Below, in pieces: positions 36,945 through 45,619 of a stretch of DNA of 64,000 nucleotides. This DNA is from Erythrobacter sp. GTDB taxonomy: Bacteria > Pseudomonadota > Alphaproteobacteria > Sphingomonadales > Sphingomonadaceae. Below the pieces are notes generated by a model that saw nothing but the letters and a program-made list of their open reading frames with translations, made no database searches and was not told where the DNA came from. The DNA is taken from contig NZOF01000035.1 in assembly GCA_002695185.1 (NCBI GenBank), positions 17,573-81,572 on the forward strand, given 5' to 3'. The translations under genes were made by a program, and so were the position numbers. Position 1 is the stretch's first letter. The number at the start of each line of letters is the position of its first letter.

Positions 36945-39900
36945 TGACAGACGTCGATATGGGAGAGCAGGCCGCTCCGCAGCGTGAACGCAGCAGGGCT
37001 GGGAAGATCGGCAAATGGGCGGTTATCCTTATTGCTGCTCCAATCCTGCTTGTTATCGCGGCGCTAGTCGTTCTCAATACGCCTTTGGGCGAACGCTTTC
37101 TGGCCAGCCAGATAAGCAAGCGTACGTTTCCAAACGGTCTGGTTATTCGGGTCGGAAGGATCGAAGGTAATATTTACGGCGATGCCGTTCTGCACGACGT
37201 GACCCTGTCCGATCCTCAGGGGGTTTTTCTCACGATTCCACAAGCCGAGATCGACTGGAACCCCCGGGCCTGGTTAGACAACCGGCTCGACATCGATAGT
37301 CTATCCGCGCGCAGAGCCACGCTTGCTCGTCTTCCTGAATTCCTTCCCAGCGAGGAAGAAGGGCCGATCTTGCCCGGCTTCGATATTTCCATCGACAAGC
37401 TTCAAGTTGAAAATCTGATGCTGGCACCCGGCCTCGCGGGAGATACGGCGCAAAGGGTCGACCTGAACGCTCAGGTTCAGGTGCAAGATCGCCGCTTGTT
37501 CGTCGATGGCGATGCGCGACTTGGGGAACGGGATTCTCTGGCGCTGCTGATCGATGCCGAACCTGATGGCGATAATTTCGACCTCTCCGCCGACATAGAA
37601 GCATTCGACGATGGCCCTCTTGTTGCCATGCTCGGCCTTCCGCAGGGCTATAGTGCAAAACTGCGAGGCGATGGAACTTGGTCCCGCTGGCAAGGTGGGC
37701 TGCTGGTTCGCTCGCCAGAGGAAAGGATTGCCGCACTTCGCGTGACGGCCAATGACGGCATTTTCGGGCTGATCGGTAAGGTAGACCCGAGTGATTTCGT
37801 GACAGGAACCGTCGCAAATGCGCTGGGCGAAGACGTTGCTATTCAATCGCGGTTAGCAATCGATGCCCGGAAATTCGATGGTCGCACACGATTGATTGGT
37901 CGAGGTCTGCGCTTTGACGGCGAAGGGCTGATCGACCTGGCTGAAAACAAAGTAACAGATTACCAAATCGATGTCGGATTGCGCGATCCGGCGTTGTTTG
38001 GTGAGAGTCTTCGCTTGGAAAATGCGCAAGCGACTGCCACTTTGAACGGCAGCTTCTCCGCTCTCACGATCGTTCACGAGCTGACAGTAGGGCGACTGAT
38101 TTCGGGAACGACAAGAATTGGCGGACTGCGACAGGAAGGGACCGCCCGTTACGATGGCGATAGCTGGACACTTCCGCTTTCTCTGAACGTCGAGCGCATC
38201 CAGACGGGCAATGACCTCGTGGATCCGCGTCTTGTGAACGGAAACGGGCGAGGCCAGCTTGTGCTTTCGGGAAATCAGCTTCTCGCCAACAACCTGAGAA
38301 TTGCATTCAAAGGACTTGCTGCGAACTTGGCTTTGCGCGGGAATCTTGCTTCCGGCCGCTATCAAGTACGGGGCCCTGTACGCGCAGATGGCTTGGCCTT
38401 GAACAACGTGGGGACCGCAGGCGGAACAGCGATGATCGATTTCGATCTCCTTCCTTCTGGATGGAAAATCGCAGCCGATCTCGACGCCCGTATCTCGCCG
38501 GTTACGAACGAGACACTTGCCAATCTGGCAGGCCCGACAGTTCGGGTTCGCGGTGGGGTGGTTACCGGAAGCGGAGCCGCAATCGATTTCACGCGCTTGC
38601 GGGTGAATTCTCAAAAGTTACGTCTGGCAATGGATGGAAGGATCTCGGGATCGACGACCACCCTTGCTGGAAACGGAGAGCATGCCGATTACGGGCCCTT
38701 CACAGTTGAGGGTCGTATTGAGAACGGCGCTCCTACGGCGGAACTGGTCTTCGCGCGGCCGGTCACGGGCCTTGAAGACGTCCGACTGGCCATCGCGCCC
38801 ACTGACGACGGGTTCTCCATCGATACCGAAGGCGGCTCCGTATTAGGACCTTTTGCCGGCACATTGGGTCTTCATTCGCCTCAAGGCGGACCGACCCGGA
38901 TCGACATCGATAGCCTGACCGTTTCCGATACCAACGTGTCGGGTGATCTCACCCTGGTCGAGGGCGGAGCGCAGGGAGCATTGGCCCTCGCTGGCGGAGG
39001 TCTGGATGGGACCATCGCACTGACGCCGAGGAGGGAAGGACAAGGCGTCGATCTCGATCTCTCTGCTCGCAATGCCCGCTTCGGCGGAGCTACTCATCTT
39101 TCCATCGGTCGCGCTGATATCGATGCCACCGGAGTAATTGGTGGTGGTAGTTATACATTCTCCGGTTCCGCAAATGCTCAGGGTCTCCAATATGGAACAC
39201 TGTTCATCGGCAGAATGGCAGCGCAGGGCGAGGTGGTGGATGGAGTAGGGAAACTCGATGCGGCCATTTCCGGCCGTCGTGGCAACAGGTTCGCACTCGA
39301 TTTGAACGCCCAATTCCAGTCCGACAGGATTGCATTGGCAGCCGACGGTCAGTTCGCAGGGCGCAAGATCACCATGCCCCGCCGCGCGGTCCTAACCGCC
39401 CTAGAGGGCGGGGGCTGGCAACTTGCGCCGACCCAGATCAATTTTGCCGACGGTGGGGCGATTGCGTCGGGTTCGTTCGGATCCGAACAAACCGACCTCG
39501 AAGTCAAACTTGCACGCATGCCGTTGTCCCTTGTCGATGTCGTTATGAGCGACTTGGGGCTGGGCGGCACAATCTCCGGCGTAATTGATATCCAATCCGT
39601 ACGTGGTGGTCTGCCCACGGGGACGGCGCGCGTAAAGGTCAATCAACTGACCCGCTCCGGACTTGTGTTGTCGTCAAAACCTGTCGATCTCTCGCTACTT
39701 GCCAGGCTGGAAGAAAATAGCCTCGAGGCTCGGGCAGTCCTGGCGAATGAGGATATTCAGCGAGGGCGCATCCAGGCTTATATAAACGGCCTTCCCCGGA
39801 GTGGCGATCTGACCCAGCGCTTGCGTGCTGGCCAACTCGATGCGCAGCTACGATATCAGGGTGCCGCTGAGAGCCTCTGGCGACTGGCCGCTATCGACGC

Positions 39901-41146
39901 TTTCGATCTTACAGGGCCCGCTTCCATCGCAGCCAATGCGACCGGCACACTCGCCAATCCCCGGGTACGAGGTACGGTGCGTAGCGAGGATCTACGCGTA
40001 CGAAGTTCGCTCTCGGGCACCGATATCCGGGACGTGACCGTCCGCGGGACGTTCGCTGGTTCGCGCCTCAACCTTACGCGTTTTGCAGGGTCAACCGAGA
40101 ACGGTGGAACGGTAACGGGTAGCGGGATTGTCGACCTGGAAGGTCTTGGCGAGCGTGTGGAAGGACGCTTTACAGAAATTCGTGGTCCCACGCTGGACCT
40201 GCGCGCATCGGCCCGGAATGCAAGTCTGCTCAGGGCGAACGGGCTCTCTGCGACAGTGACCGGTCCGTTGCGCATTGTATCCAATGGCCTGGGTGGGACT
40301 ATTGCTGGGCGCGTGCGTATCAATCGGGCTAGTTGGCGATTGGCGAGCGCAGCGGAGGATATGCGTCTTCCGGTCATCGCCACTCGCGAAATTAATGCAC
40401 CTTCGGACCGTGCCCCGGTTGTCGCGCCGGGACGTCCCTGGCGTTACCTGATCAATGCCTCGGGCAACAGTCGTATCGATGTCGACGGTATGGGACTGGA
40501 AAGCGAATGGGGTGCAGATATCATCCTTCGCGGTACGACTGACGATCCCCGCATCGGCGGCAGCGCGCAGGTCGTGCGCGGGGATTACACCTTTGCTGGA
40601 ACACGCTTCGAACTCACGCGAGGCGAGATCAACTTCGACGAGAATACGGAGATAGATCCCTCGCTCGATATCCGTGCTGAAACCGAACGTGACGGTGTCG
40701 ATGTGGCGGTGACCGTATCCGGTACCGTATCGCAGACGGAAATCGCGTTTACTTCGGATCCGGCACTGCCGGAGGAAGAAATCCTCGCTCGTCTGCTGTT
40801 CGGCGGGTCAATTACAACGCTTTCGGCTACCGATGCGCTGCAACTCGGCGCAGCAGTAGCCAGCCTACGTGGCGGTGGTGGGCTCGATCCTATCAATCAG
40901 CTGAGAAGCGCAATCGGTCTGGACCGGCTGCGCATCGTTTCTGCCGATCCGGCTCTTGGCCGGCAAACAGGTGTTGCTCTGGGCAAGAATATCGGCCGCC
41001 GCTTCTACGTAGAGATCATCACCGACGGCCGGGGATATAGCGCTACCGAGGTCGAGTTCCGCATCACCAGCTGGCTTTCCTTGCTAGCAAGCGTCTCGAC
41101 CATCGGCCGCGAAAGTGTCGTCGCGGAAGTCAGCCGCGACTACTAG
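36944..41146 (+). CDS. tamB: Translocation/assembly module TamB (DUF490, AsmA-like)
   Basis: A 1400-residue protein with an N-terminal membrane helix (about 25-47, WAVILIAAPILLVIAALVVL). A long periplasmic beta-rich taco-like body follows. The C-terminal TamB domain (about 1060-1400) holds GDYTFAGTRFELTRGEINF and PALPEEEILARLLFGGSITTLSA. TamB spans the periplasm, pairs with TamA and is implicated in phospholipid transport and outer-membrane assembly. Length is typical for alphaproteobacteria. The gene ends 9 bases before the stop of the convergent fasciclin gene. Confidence 0.93.
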   Translation: MTDVDMGEQAAPQRERSRAGKIGKWAVILIAAPILLVIAALVVLNTPLGERFLASQISKRTFPNGLVIRVGRIEGNIYGDAVLHDVTLSDPQGVFLTIPQAEIDWNPRAWLDNRLDIDSLSARRATLARLPEFLPSEEEGPILPGFDISIDKLQVENLMLAPGLAGDTAQRVDLNAQVQVQDRRLFVDGDARLGERDSLALLIDAEPDGDNFDLSADIEAFDDGPLVAMLGLPQGYSAKLRGDGTWSRWQGGLLVRSPEERIAALRVTANDGIFGLIGKVDPSDFVTGTVANALGEDVAIQSRLAIDARKFDGRTRLIGRGLRFDGEGLIDLAENKVTDYQIDVGLRDPALFGESLRLENAQATATLNGSFSALTIVHELTVGRLISGTTRIGGLRQEGTARYDGDSWTLPLSLNVERIQTGNDLVDPRLVNGNGRGQLVLSGNQLLANNLRIAFKGLAANLALRGNLASGRYQVRGPVRADGLALNNVGTAGGTAMIDFDLLPSGWKIAADLDARISPVTNETLANLAGPTVRVRGGVVTGSGAAIDFTRLRVNSQKLRLAMDGRISGSTTTLAGNGEHADYGPFTVEGRIENGAPTAELVFARPVTGLEDVRLAIAPTDDGFSIDTEGGSVLGPFAGTLGLHSPQGGPTRIDIDSLTVSDTNVSGDLTLVEGGAQGALALAGGGLDGTIALTPRREGQGVDLDLSARNARFGGATHLSIGRADIDATGVIGGGSYTFSGSANAQGLQYGTLFIGRMAAQGEVVDGVGKLDAAISGRRGNRFALDLNAQFQSDRIALAADGQFAGRKITMPRRAVLTALEGGGWQLAPTQINFADGGAIASGSFGSEQTDLEVKLARMPLSLVDVVMSDLGLGGTISGVIDIQSVRGGLPTGTARVKVNQLTRSGLVLSSKPVDLSLLARLEENSLEARAVLANEDIQRGRIQAYINGLPRSGDLTQRLRAGQLDAQLRYQGAAESLWRLAAIDAFDLTGPASIAANATGTLANPRVRGTVRSEDLRVRSSLSGTDIRDVTVRGTFAGSRLNLTRFAGSTENGGTVTGSGIVDLEGLGERVEGRFTEIRGPTLDLRASARNASLLRANGLSATVTGPLRIVSNGLGGTIAGRVRINRASWRLASAAEDMRLPVIATREINAPSDRAPVVAPGRPWRYLINASGNSRIDVDGMGLESEWGADIILRGTTDDPRIGGSAQVVRGDYTFAGTRFELTRGEINFDENTEIDPSLDIRAETERDGVDVAVTVSGTVSQTEIAFTSDPALPEEEILARLLFGGSITTLSATDALQLGAAVASLRGGGGLDPINQLRSAIGLDRLRIVSADPALGRQTGVALGKNIGRRFYVEIITDGRGYSATEVEFRITSWLSLLASVSTIGRESVVAEVSRDY

Positions 41147-41155
41147 TTCGGAAGG

Positions 41156-41737
41156 TCAGCCCTGCGACTGTTCGTTCGGCACCAGGACCGTGTCGATCGG
41201 AATGATCACGCCGTTGGTTGCTGCTGTCGCGCTGCTGGCGAAGCTCGCTGAAGATCCGTTGCCGTTGGACACGGTGACATCGTCGCCGTTCTTCGAGAAG
41301 GTCACCTCGCCCCCGCCAAGCGTCGTCATGGTCACGTCACCCCCCCTGTCATCGATCGCCTTGGCGATGTTTTCCGGAGTAAGGTGTCCGGGCAGGATGT
41401 GTTCGCGCAAAAGGCCGACGAGCACGGGGCGCTGCTCTTCCTGGAGAAGAACCTTGCCGCGTTCTCCCAGAGCTTCGAAAGCCTTGTCGTTGGGCGCCAG
41501 CAGAGTGTAGCTGCCGGGGCCGTCGAAAACCGAACCAAGCTCGGCCGAAGAGATCGCTCCGTTCAGCAAGGCCATATCAGGCAATTCGCCGAGCGAAGCG
41601 GCCATTGTCCGCGTTCCTTCTTCCTGCGTCGCCGCAGGATTGTCCGGTTCTTCGGTCTCGTTGCTGCAGGCTGGCAAGAGTGCAAAGCCGGAAATTGCTA
41701 CAGCCAGCGTCATGGGTTTTGCGAATCTGGATTTCAT
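41156..41737 (-). CDS. Fasciclin-domain lipoprotein
   Basis: A 193-residue protein with a lipoprotein signal (AVAISGFALLPACSNE) and one fasciclin (FAS1) domain (about 50-190). The hallmark H1 region is YTLLAPNDKAFEALGE and the H2 region is HILPGHLTPENIAKAI. FAS1 domains act in adhesion or protein binding. It is 14 bases downstream of the low-complexity protein gene on the same strand, so both may be expressed together. Confidence 0.92.
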   Translation of the reverse strand: MKSRFAKPMTLAVAISGFALLPACSNETEEPDNPAATQEEGTRTMAASLGELPDMALLNGAISSAELGSVFDGPGSYTLLAPNDKAFEALGERGKVLLQEEQRPVLVGLLREHILPGHLTPENIAKAIDDRGGDVTMTTLGGGEVTFSKNGDDVTVSNGNGSSASFASSATAATNGVIIPIDTVLVPNEQSQG

Positions 41738-41751
41738 GAAAGCTCTCTCGT

Positions 41752-42807
41752 TCAGACCAGAAGGTCTATTACTGCCGCTACGAGGCGTGTCTGCGGGTCG
41801 ACCTGGAAGATACGGCCGTCAGAGTAGCGATACATGCGATCGGGGGTGTCGTAATACCGATCGCGATAGGAATAGGGCACGTTGTAGACATCATAGCCGC
41901 TAGGCATAGGCTGGCCGACACTGATATCGTCACCTGTGATCAACGCGGCGATCGATGTGATTGCATCGTCCTGAGGGTTCACCCGATAAATGACATTGTC
42001 GGCATAGCGATACCGATCGGGTCCGCCGAGATCGTAGTAATCAACGTAGTAATCGGGAACGTTGTAGCTCCGATATCCCGACGGCCAGATATTCCCTACG
42101 CCCAGCGCACCGCCCAGCAGGGGCAGCCAGCTGGCGATGCCACCATCGTTTCCGTAGCGGACGAGATAGCCATCATTGTAAGCGTAATCGCCCCGGCGGT
42201 CGTAATTGTTCAAGCCGAAGAGACTCGGACCGTAGTCGAAACCGAATACATTGCGCTCATAGCGATTTCTGACCTGGCCGGGAGGATTGCAGCCGTTGTT
42301 CTTCTTCGCGAGCCCGGGCGGGCAGCCATTGATCAAGCCGCGTTCGCGATCCTGGGATAGCCAGTTCCCATCCCGTACCCGTTTCGTGTTCTCATAAACG
42401 ACACGGGCATCGCGGCGGATGTCGCGGTTCCCCTGTTCCTGAACTCGGTCCCGAATTGCAGCGCTTACGCTCGCCGCATTACCATTCCCGTTACTGCGGT
42501 TGCCTTTGGGGGTGCTGACGGCGCCGATTGCATTACCGTTCCCAGTGCCACGGTTTGCCTGCGCAGGGCCGCGATCGACCATCCGTTGATCGGCGCCGGG
42601 GCCGTTACCATTCCCAGGATTCCCACGCGGGGCTTTTTGGGGTCCCCGGTCAGCCTGCATCGGGCCACCGTTTGCTTTGTGCTGGGCGGCTGGCGGTTTT
42701 CCATTGTCGTTCGGGTTGTTATTGCCGTTTCCATTGCCCTTTCCTTGGGCTGCGGCGCCGGTGGCGGCGAGCGCGAGGGCTGCCGCTCCTGCCATGAAAA
42801 TACGCAT
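41752..42807 (-). CDS. Exported low-complexity protein with duplicated DUF1236/RcnB-like C-terminal units
   Basis: A 351-residue exported protein: signal peptide (MAGAAALALAATGAAAQ), then about 110 residues of Gly/Asn-rich low complexity, then a central basic segment. The C-terminus carries two similar units with the pattern YNVPxxYxDxYYD...RYxYxD..I..VdPq, at about 245-290 and 305-351. The units resemble DUF1236 or RcnB-type periplasmic modules; I do not assign a function. The start at 42807 follows AGGAG eight bases upstream. Confidence 0.75.
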   Translation of the reverse strand: MRIFMAGAAALALAATGAAAQGKGNGNGNNNPNDNGKPPAAQHKANGGPMQADRGPQKAPRGNPGNGNGPGADQRMVDRGPAQANRGTGNGNAIGAVSTPKGNRSNGNGNAASVSAAIRDRVQEQGNRDIRRDARVVYENTKRVRDGNWLSQDRERGLINGCPPGLAKKNNGCNPPGQVRNRYERNVFGFDYGPSLFGLNNYDRRGDYAYNDGYLVRYGNDGGIASWLPLLGGALGVGNIWPSGYRSYNVPDYYVDYYDLGGPDRYRYADNVIYRVNPQDDAITSIAALITGDDISVGQPMPSGYDVYNVPYSYRDRYYDTPDRMYRYSDGRIFQVDPQTRLVAAVIDLLV

Positions 42808-42890
42808 TTCAGATACTCCTTTGGCGGTAGAAACGGCGCGTGACAGGAGTCGGTTCCGGTTCATTGCCGAGCAAGCTGGGCGCCCGCCCC

Positions 42891-43490
42891 TTATTGCATT
42901 CGGTATAACTTCGCTTCTTCATGCCGCCGCCGCACCAGCCCTTTGAGAAGCTTCCCGCCTGCGTATCGCCATCTTGCGAATTCCTCTGCGGCTCGCTCGA
43001 ACTGGCCTTGGATATGCAGTCGGGCCAATCGCGCCCTGCGAATGGCGCCGGTATTGTAATGGAAGCTTACGAGCGCATCGAACTGGTTCTGGCTGGTGGC
43101 AGCATCCCCGATCGCCGAGGAAACCTCGCTCGCGTAACGGGTGAGGTCAGTTTCAAACCGTAGGTCGCATTGCTCCTTTGACCAAATGGTGCCCGGACCG
43201 ATCCCCGAGCCGGTAGTGCCCCAACCGATCGTCCAGGGATCGCCGCCGGTGCCCGGATCGGGATAGGCTTCGTAAAGCCCGTCAGGCCGCAAGCGCGCGC
43301 AGGATTCGAAGCGCTGGATAAGTTGGATTCCGACTGGGGAAATCCTACAGGATGGAGCACATGGAGCACGGTCCTGGGGTAAATCTTCTCCCGCTTGGTC
43401 CAGCGCCCCATCCAGAGCATCCACCTCGGTCTGGCGCAAGCCGCGCCCAAGGATGCGGCGGACGGTATCAAAAACAATCTTGCGGTTCAT
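42891..43490 (-). CDS. Phage-type lysozyme (GH24), interrupted by a repeat-encoded linker
   Basis: A 199-residue protein with an N-terminal helical segment (NRKIVFDTVRRILGRGLRQ) and a GH24 lysozyme domain from about 57. The catalytic Glu is in LIQRFESCARL, and YEAYPDPGTGGDPWTIGWG is the family signature. It should cleave peptidoglycan. No signal peptide or holin is adjacent, so export is unclear. Residues 38-50 or so (PQDRAPCAPSCRI) are encoded by the dispersed repeat that also lies before the enoyl-CoA hydratase gene, so this linker may be an in-frame insertion. The start at 43490 has AAGGGA upstream. Confidence 0.82.
   Translation of the reverse strand: MNRKIVFDTVRRILGRGLRQTEVDALDGALDQAGEDLPQDRAPCAPSCRISPVGIQLIQRFESCARLRPDGLYEAYPDPGTGGDPWTIGWGTTGSGIGPGTIWSKEQCDLRFETDLTRYASEVSSAIGDAATSQNQFDALVSFHYNTGAIRRARLARLHIQGQFERAAEEFARWRYAGGKLLKGLVRRRHEEAKLYRMQ
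43323..43379 (-). repeat. Dispersed repeat, copy B, inside the lysozyme gene
   Basis: Bases 43341-43374 match, on the opposite strand, the 34-base core at 9960-9993 without mismatch; flanking bases out to 43323 and 43379 are mostly shared. It stays in frame within the lysozyme gene and falls between its N-terminal helix and catalytic domain. Confidence 0.85.
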
Positions 43491-43567
43491 GGTTGGTCCC
43501 TTCTGTGTAGAAAGGCGAAATGATTGGGCAGATTTTTCGCGAGTAGGAAAATGGAAAATGCCTTGAG

Positions 43568-43621
43568 CTGTAAAGAGCACTTGACTGTAAAGAGCTCTTG
43601 TCTGTAAAGATCTCTTTACAG
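43568..43621. promoter_or_regulatory. Three tandem 17-bp operator-like repeats before the Xre gene
   Basis: Three copies follow each other without gap: CTGTAAAGAGCACTTGA, CTGTAAAGAGCTCTTGT and CTGTAAAGATCTCTTTA (starts 43568, 43585, 43602). The third extends into a near-perfect palindrome ending at 43621 (CTGTAAAGA, two bases, TCTTTACAG). A possible -35 TTGACT (43581-43586) and -10 TGTAAA (43603-43608) lie within them with a 16-base spacer. This suggests that the regulator encoded 15 bases downstream represses its own promoter. Confidence 0.75.
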
Positions 43622-43635
43622 CAAGCGGATGTATC

Positions 43636-43842
43636 GTGAAGAACCGGGTCAAACAGCAACGTGAGGCGAAGGGGTGGAGCCAGGGAGAGCTGGCTCGCAG
43701 GCTCGGCGTGTCACGCCAGACAATCAATGCTGTCGAGACCGACAAATACGATCCTTCGCTGCCCTTGGCATTGCGCATGGCGAAACTTTTCGCCGTCAGC
43801 GTACCAGACCTTTTTATCGACGAGTGGGAGCCGATCGCATGA
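43636..43842 (+). CDS. Xre family transcriptional regulator (small HTH protein)
   Basis: A 68-residue protein that is almost only an HTH_3 domain (about 5-58): REAKGWSQGELARRLGVSRQ, then TINAVETDKYDPSLPLALRMAKLF. This is the compact YozG/Cro-like type. The start is GTG at 43636; the ATG at 43629 is out of frame. Tandem operator-like repeats lie directly upstream. Its stop overlaps the start of a membrane protein gene by four bases (ATGA), a pairing common for small Xre proteins with membrane partners. Confidence 0.9.
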   Translation: MKNRVKQQREAKGWSQGELARRLGVSRQTINAVETDKYDPSLPLALRMAKLFAVSVPDLFIDEWEPIA

Positions 43843-44486
43843 CAAGCGCCGAACATCGCAACGCAAAATTCAAGAAGCTATTGGTGCCGATCGGTGTGGG
43901 CGCATTTACCGGGTTCATAGCGGCCATGGCATTTTTGCGTTTGACCGATCGCGGGTCCGGGCTTTCCACCTCGGCAGAAATCGCCGGGCTGGTTGGGCTG
44001 ATATACATCGTTGCCGGCCTTGCTGTCATGGGGGGCGCGCTTTTGCCCAAAGCGGGCGCTAAGCTGCTGAACGTGGAAGACGCGGATGAATTGCGCGAGT
44101 TGAAGGTTCAGTTGATTTACAGTTCGATTGGGATGGCTGCCTTCGGGCTGGCGCTTCTCATCATGGCACTGTCCGGACCTGGCGGCTGGATCGCTCCCAC
44201 GATGGGAGCCACCCTGACAATCGCGTTGATTGCGCTGGGGATGATGCTGTCGAAATTCATGAACCGGCACACTGATGAGTTGCAGCAAGCTCTCTCGCGG
44301 GATGCGATGGCCCTGTCCTTCGTTCTCGTCGGCCTCATCGGTGGTGGATGGGCAATTCTTGCGCATGCGCAGTTGTCGCCGGCACCTGCACCGCTCGATT
44401 GGCTGACCCTGGTAGCGGCGACTTTGCTCGTTGCCGCCTTCTGGGAATCGGGCAAGCGGGGAATGCTTACTCGTGGGCCGAATTGA
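43839..44486 (+). CDS. Multi-spanning membrane protein paired with Xre regulator
   Basis: A 215-residue protein with about six hydrophobic segments (for example VGAFTGFIAAMAFL, IAGLVGLIYIVAGLAVMGG, MAAFGLALLIMALSG, TIALIALGMMLSKFM). The soluble loop includes NVEDADELRELK and RHTDELQQALSRDAM. I do not recognise a named family. The four-base overlap with the Xre gene indicates coexpression, so it may sense or effect the condition controlled by that regulator; this is inference. Confidence 0.8.
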   Translation: MTSAEHRNAKFKKLLVPIGVGAFTGFIAAMAFLRLTDRGSGLSTSAEIAGLVGLIYIVAGLAVMGGALLPKAGAKLLNVEDADELRELKVQLIYSSIGMAAFGLALLIMALSGPGGWIAPTMGATLTIALIALGMMLSKFMNRHTDELQQALSRDAMALSFVLVGLIGGGWAILAHAQLSPAPAPLDWLTLVAATLLVAAFWESGKRGMLTRGPN

Positions 44487-44544
44487 GAAGTGCTGTCATT
44501 TTCGAGCGTAGCCGCAAGGTGGCTTCGCCCAGGCTGAATGCTGT

Positions 44545-45477
44545 TTAGACTTCCGCGGCAGCAGGGCGAGTAGTAGCTGCAAGCATTTCGTGAAGCTCAT
44601 CAAGGGAAACACTGCGATGGTCATGGTCGGAAATTTTCTGCCATTGCCCAATCCGCACCGCGGCGATGTGAAGATGGTCCATGTCGTCCTGTACCTCGTG
44701 GCCGTGGAAGGAACCTGAAGCAGTCGCATCGGCGGCAGATATCTCTGCGCAGGGTTCATCACGCAGTGCCGTTACATCGAAGTCCTTATTAAACCGGACG
44801 TACACTTCCTGACCGGCGCACCATCCTGCTTTGCCGGTTGGGCTGCCGATCGTTGCAAGCTGAATTGTGATCTTCGCGCCTTCAGTCAGGCCCAGCGGTT
44901 CTGACAGGGAGAGAATGGTTCCGCTCTCCGATATCGTTCGTAGCCTTGCGGTCGCCTTGCGGCCTTCGCACAAGAGCTTTGCGACCCATACCAATTGCGG
45001 CCCCGCGACCGTGCGCGACATCGCGGGGAAGGGGGGCCCAGACTGGTCCTTTTTGTGAGGGCAAACCGTATCCAGCAATAAGCTGCGCTTTTCCGGCTCT
45101 GCGACGATCTCGGTTCCGGCTGAAAATTCGAGGCCGAGCTTACCATCGCGGACCCAGCGAACACATGTCGTCATTGGCAGGGAGTCTTCGATCACAAGCG
45201 ACAAGTTATCGCCGTGCTCTGCGGGGATTTCTGCCGCGATCATGATCCCGTTCGAGGAAAGGTCCAGGAGCGCGACGTCGTAACTCTGCCCCCGATGGCT
45301 TGCTTGCGCGGGCTTGCTTCGCAGATTGGCGCGATCATCGTTGGCCCGCGATCCTGGCCGACAAATCGCTACTGCGCCCAGTCCCTTAGCTGCGGGATCC
45401 TGCTTTCGTCTCTTCTTGAGAATGATGCGTTCGGCACGACCTTCATCGGCTCGTTCGCCCAGCTTGGTGTGCCACAT
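44545..45477 (-). CDS. PilZ-domain protein, probably two PilZ-like units
   Basis: A 310-residue protein. The first unit (about 50-130) shows the PilZ pattern DLSSNGIMIAAEIP followed by GKLGLEF; the preceding arginine motif is weaker. The second unit (about 165-255, ARLRTISESGTILSLSEPLG to VYVRFNKDFDV) resembles a degenerate PilZ fold. PilZ domains bind cyclic di-GMP and alter partners in motility, polysaccharide or pilus control. The C-terminal tail (DDMDHLHIAAVRIGQWQ) is unassigned. The start at 45477 is chosen for AAGGCG upstream; longer frames lack support. Confidence 0.75.
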   Translation of the reverse strand: MWHTKLGERADEGRAERIILKKRRKQDPAAKGLGAVAICRPGSRANDDRANLRSKPAQASHRGQSYDVALLDLSSNGIMIAAEIPAEHGDNLSLVIEDSLPMTTCVRWVRDGKLGLEFSAGTEIVAEPEKRSLLLDTVCPHKKDQSGPPFPAMSRTVAGPQLVWVAKLLCEGRKATARLRTISESGTILSLSEPLGLTEGAKITIQLATIGSPTGKAGWCAGQEVYVRFNKDFDVTALRDEPCAEISAADATASGSFHGHEVQDDMDHLHIAAVRIGQWQKISDHDHRSVSLDELHEMLAATTRPAAAEV

Positions 45478-45571
45478 GCTCACGCCTTGTTGCCCCGGAA
45501 AGTTTCCATCAACCAAGAGGGATAGGGAGCTGAACCTAAGAATTGGTATATTGTCGGTCTTCCAAAAGAAA

Positions 45572-45597
45572 AGGCGCCCGGGATTCCCCGGGCGCCT
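45572..45597 (-). terminator. Rho-independent terminator after glnA
   Basis: A perfect 11-bp stem (AGGCGCCCGGG, 45572-45582, with 45587-45597) around a 4-base loop. Read on the minus strand it is followed by TTTTCTTTTGG. It lies 22 bases after the glnA stop. Confidence 0.88.
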
Positions 45598-45619
45598 CTG
45601 TCTACGTATTTCTACCCGA

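Noticed and set aside
43567..43622. CRISPR array
   Set aside because: Three 17-base repeats follow each other without spacers, so this is an operator-like tandem repeat, not a CRISPR.
42891..43856. Prophage remnant suggested by the phage-type lysozyme
   Set aside because: No holin, tail, integrase or attachment sites are near. GH24 lysozymes are common as ordinary chromosomal genes in this group.
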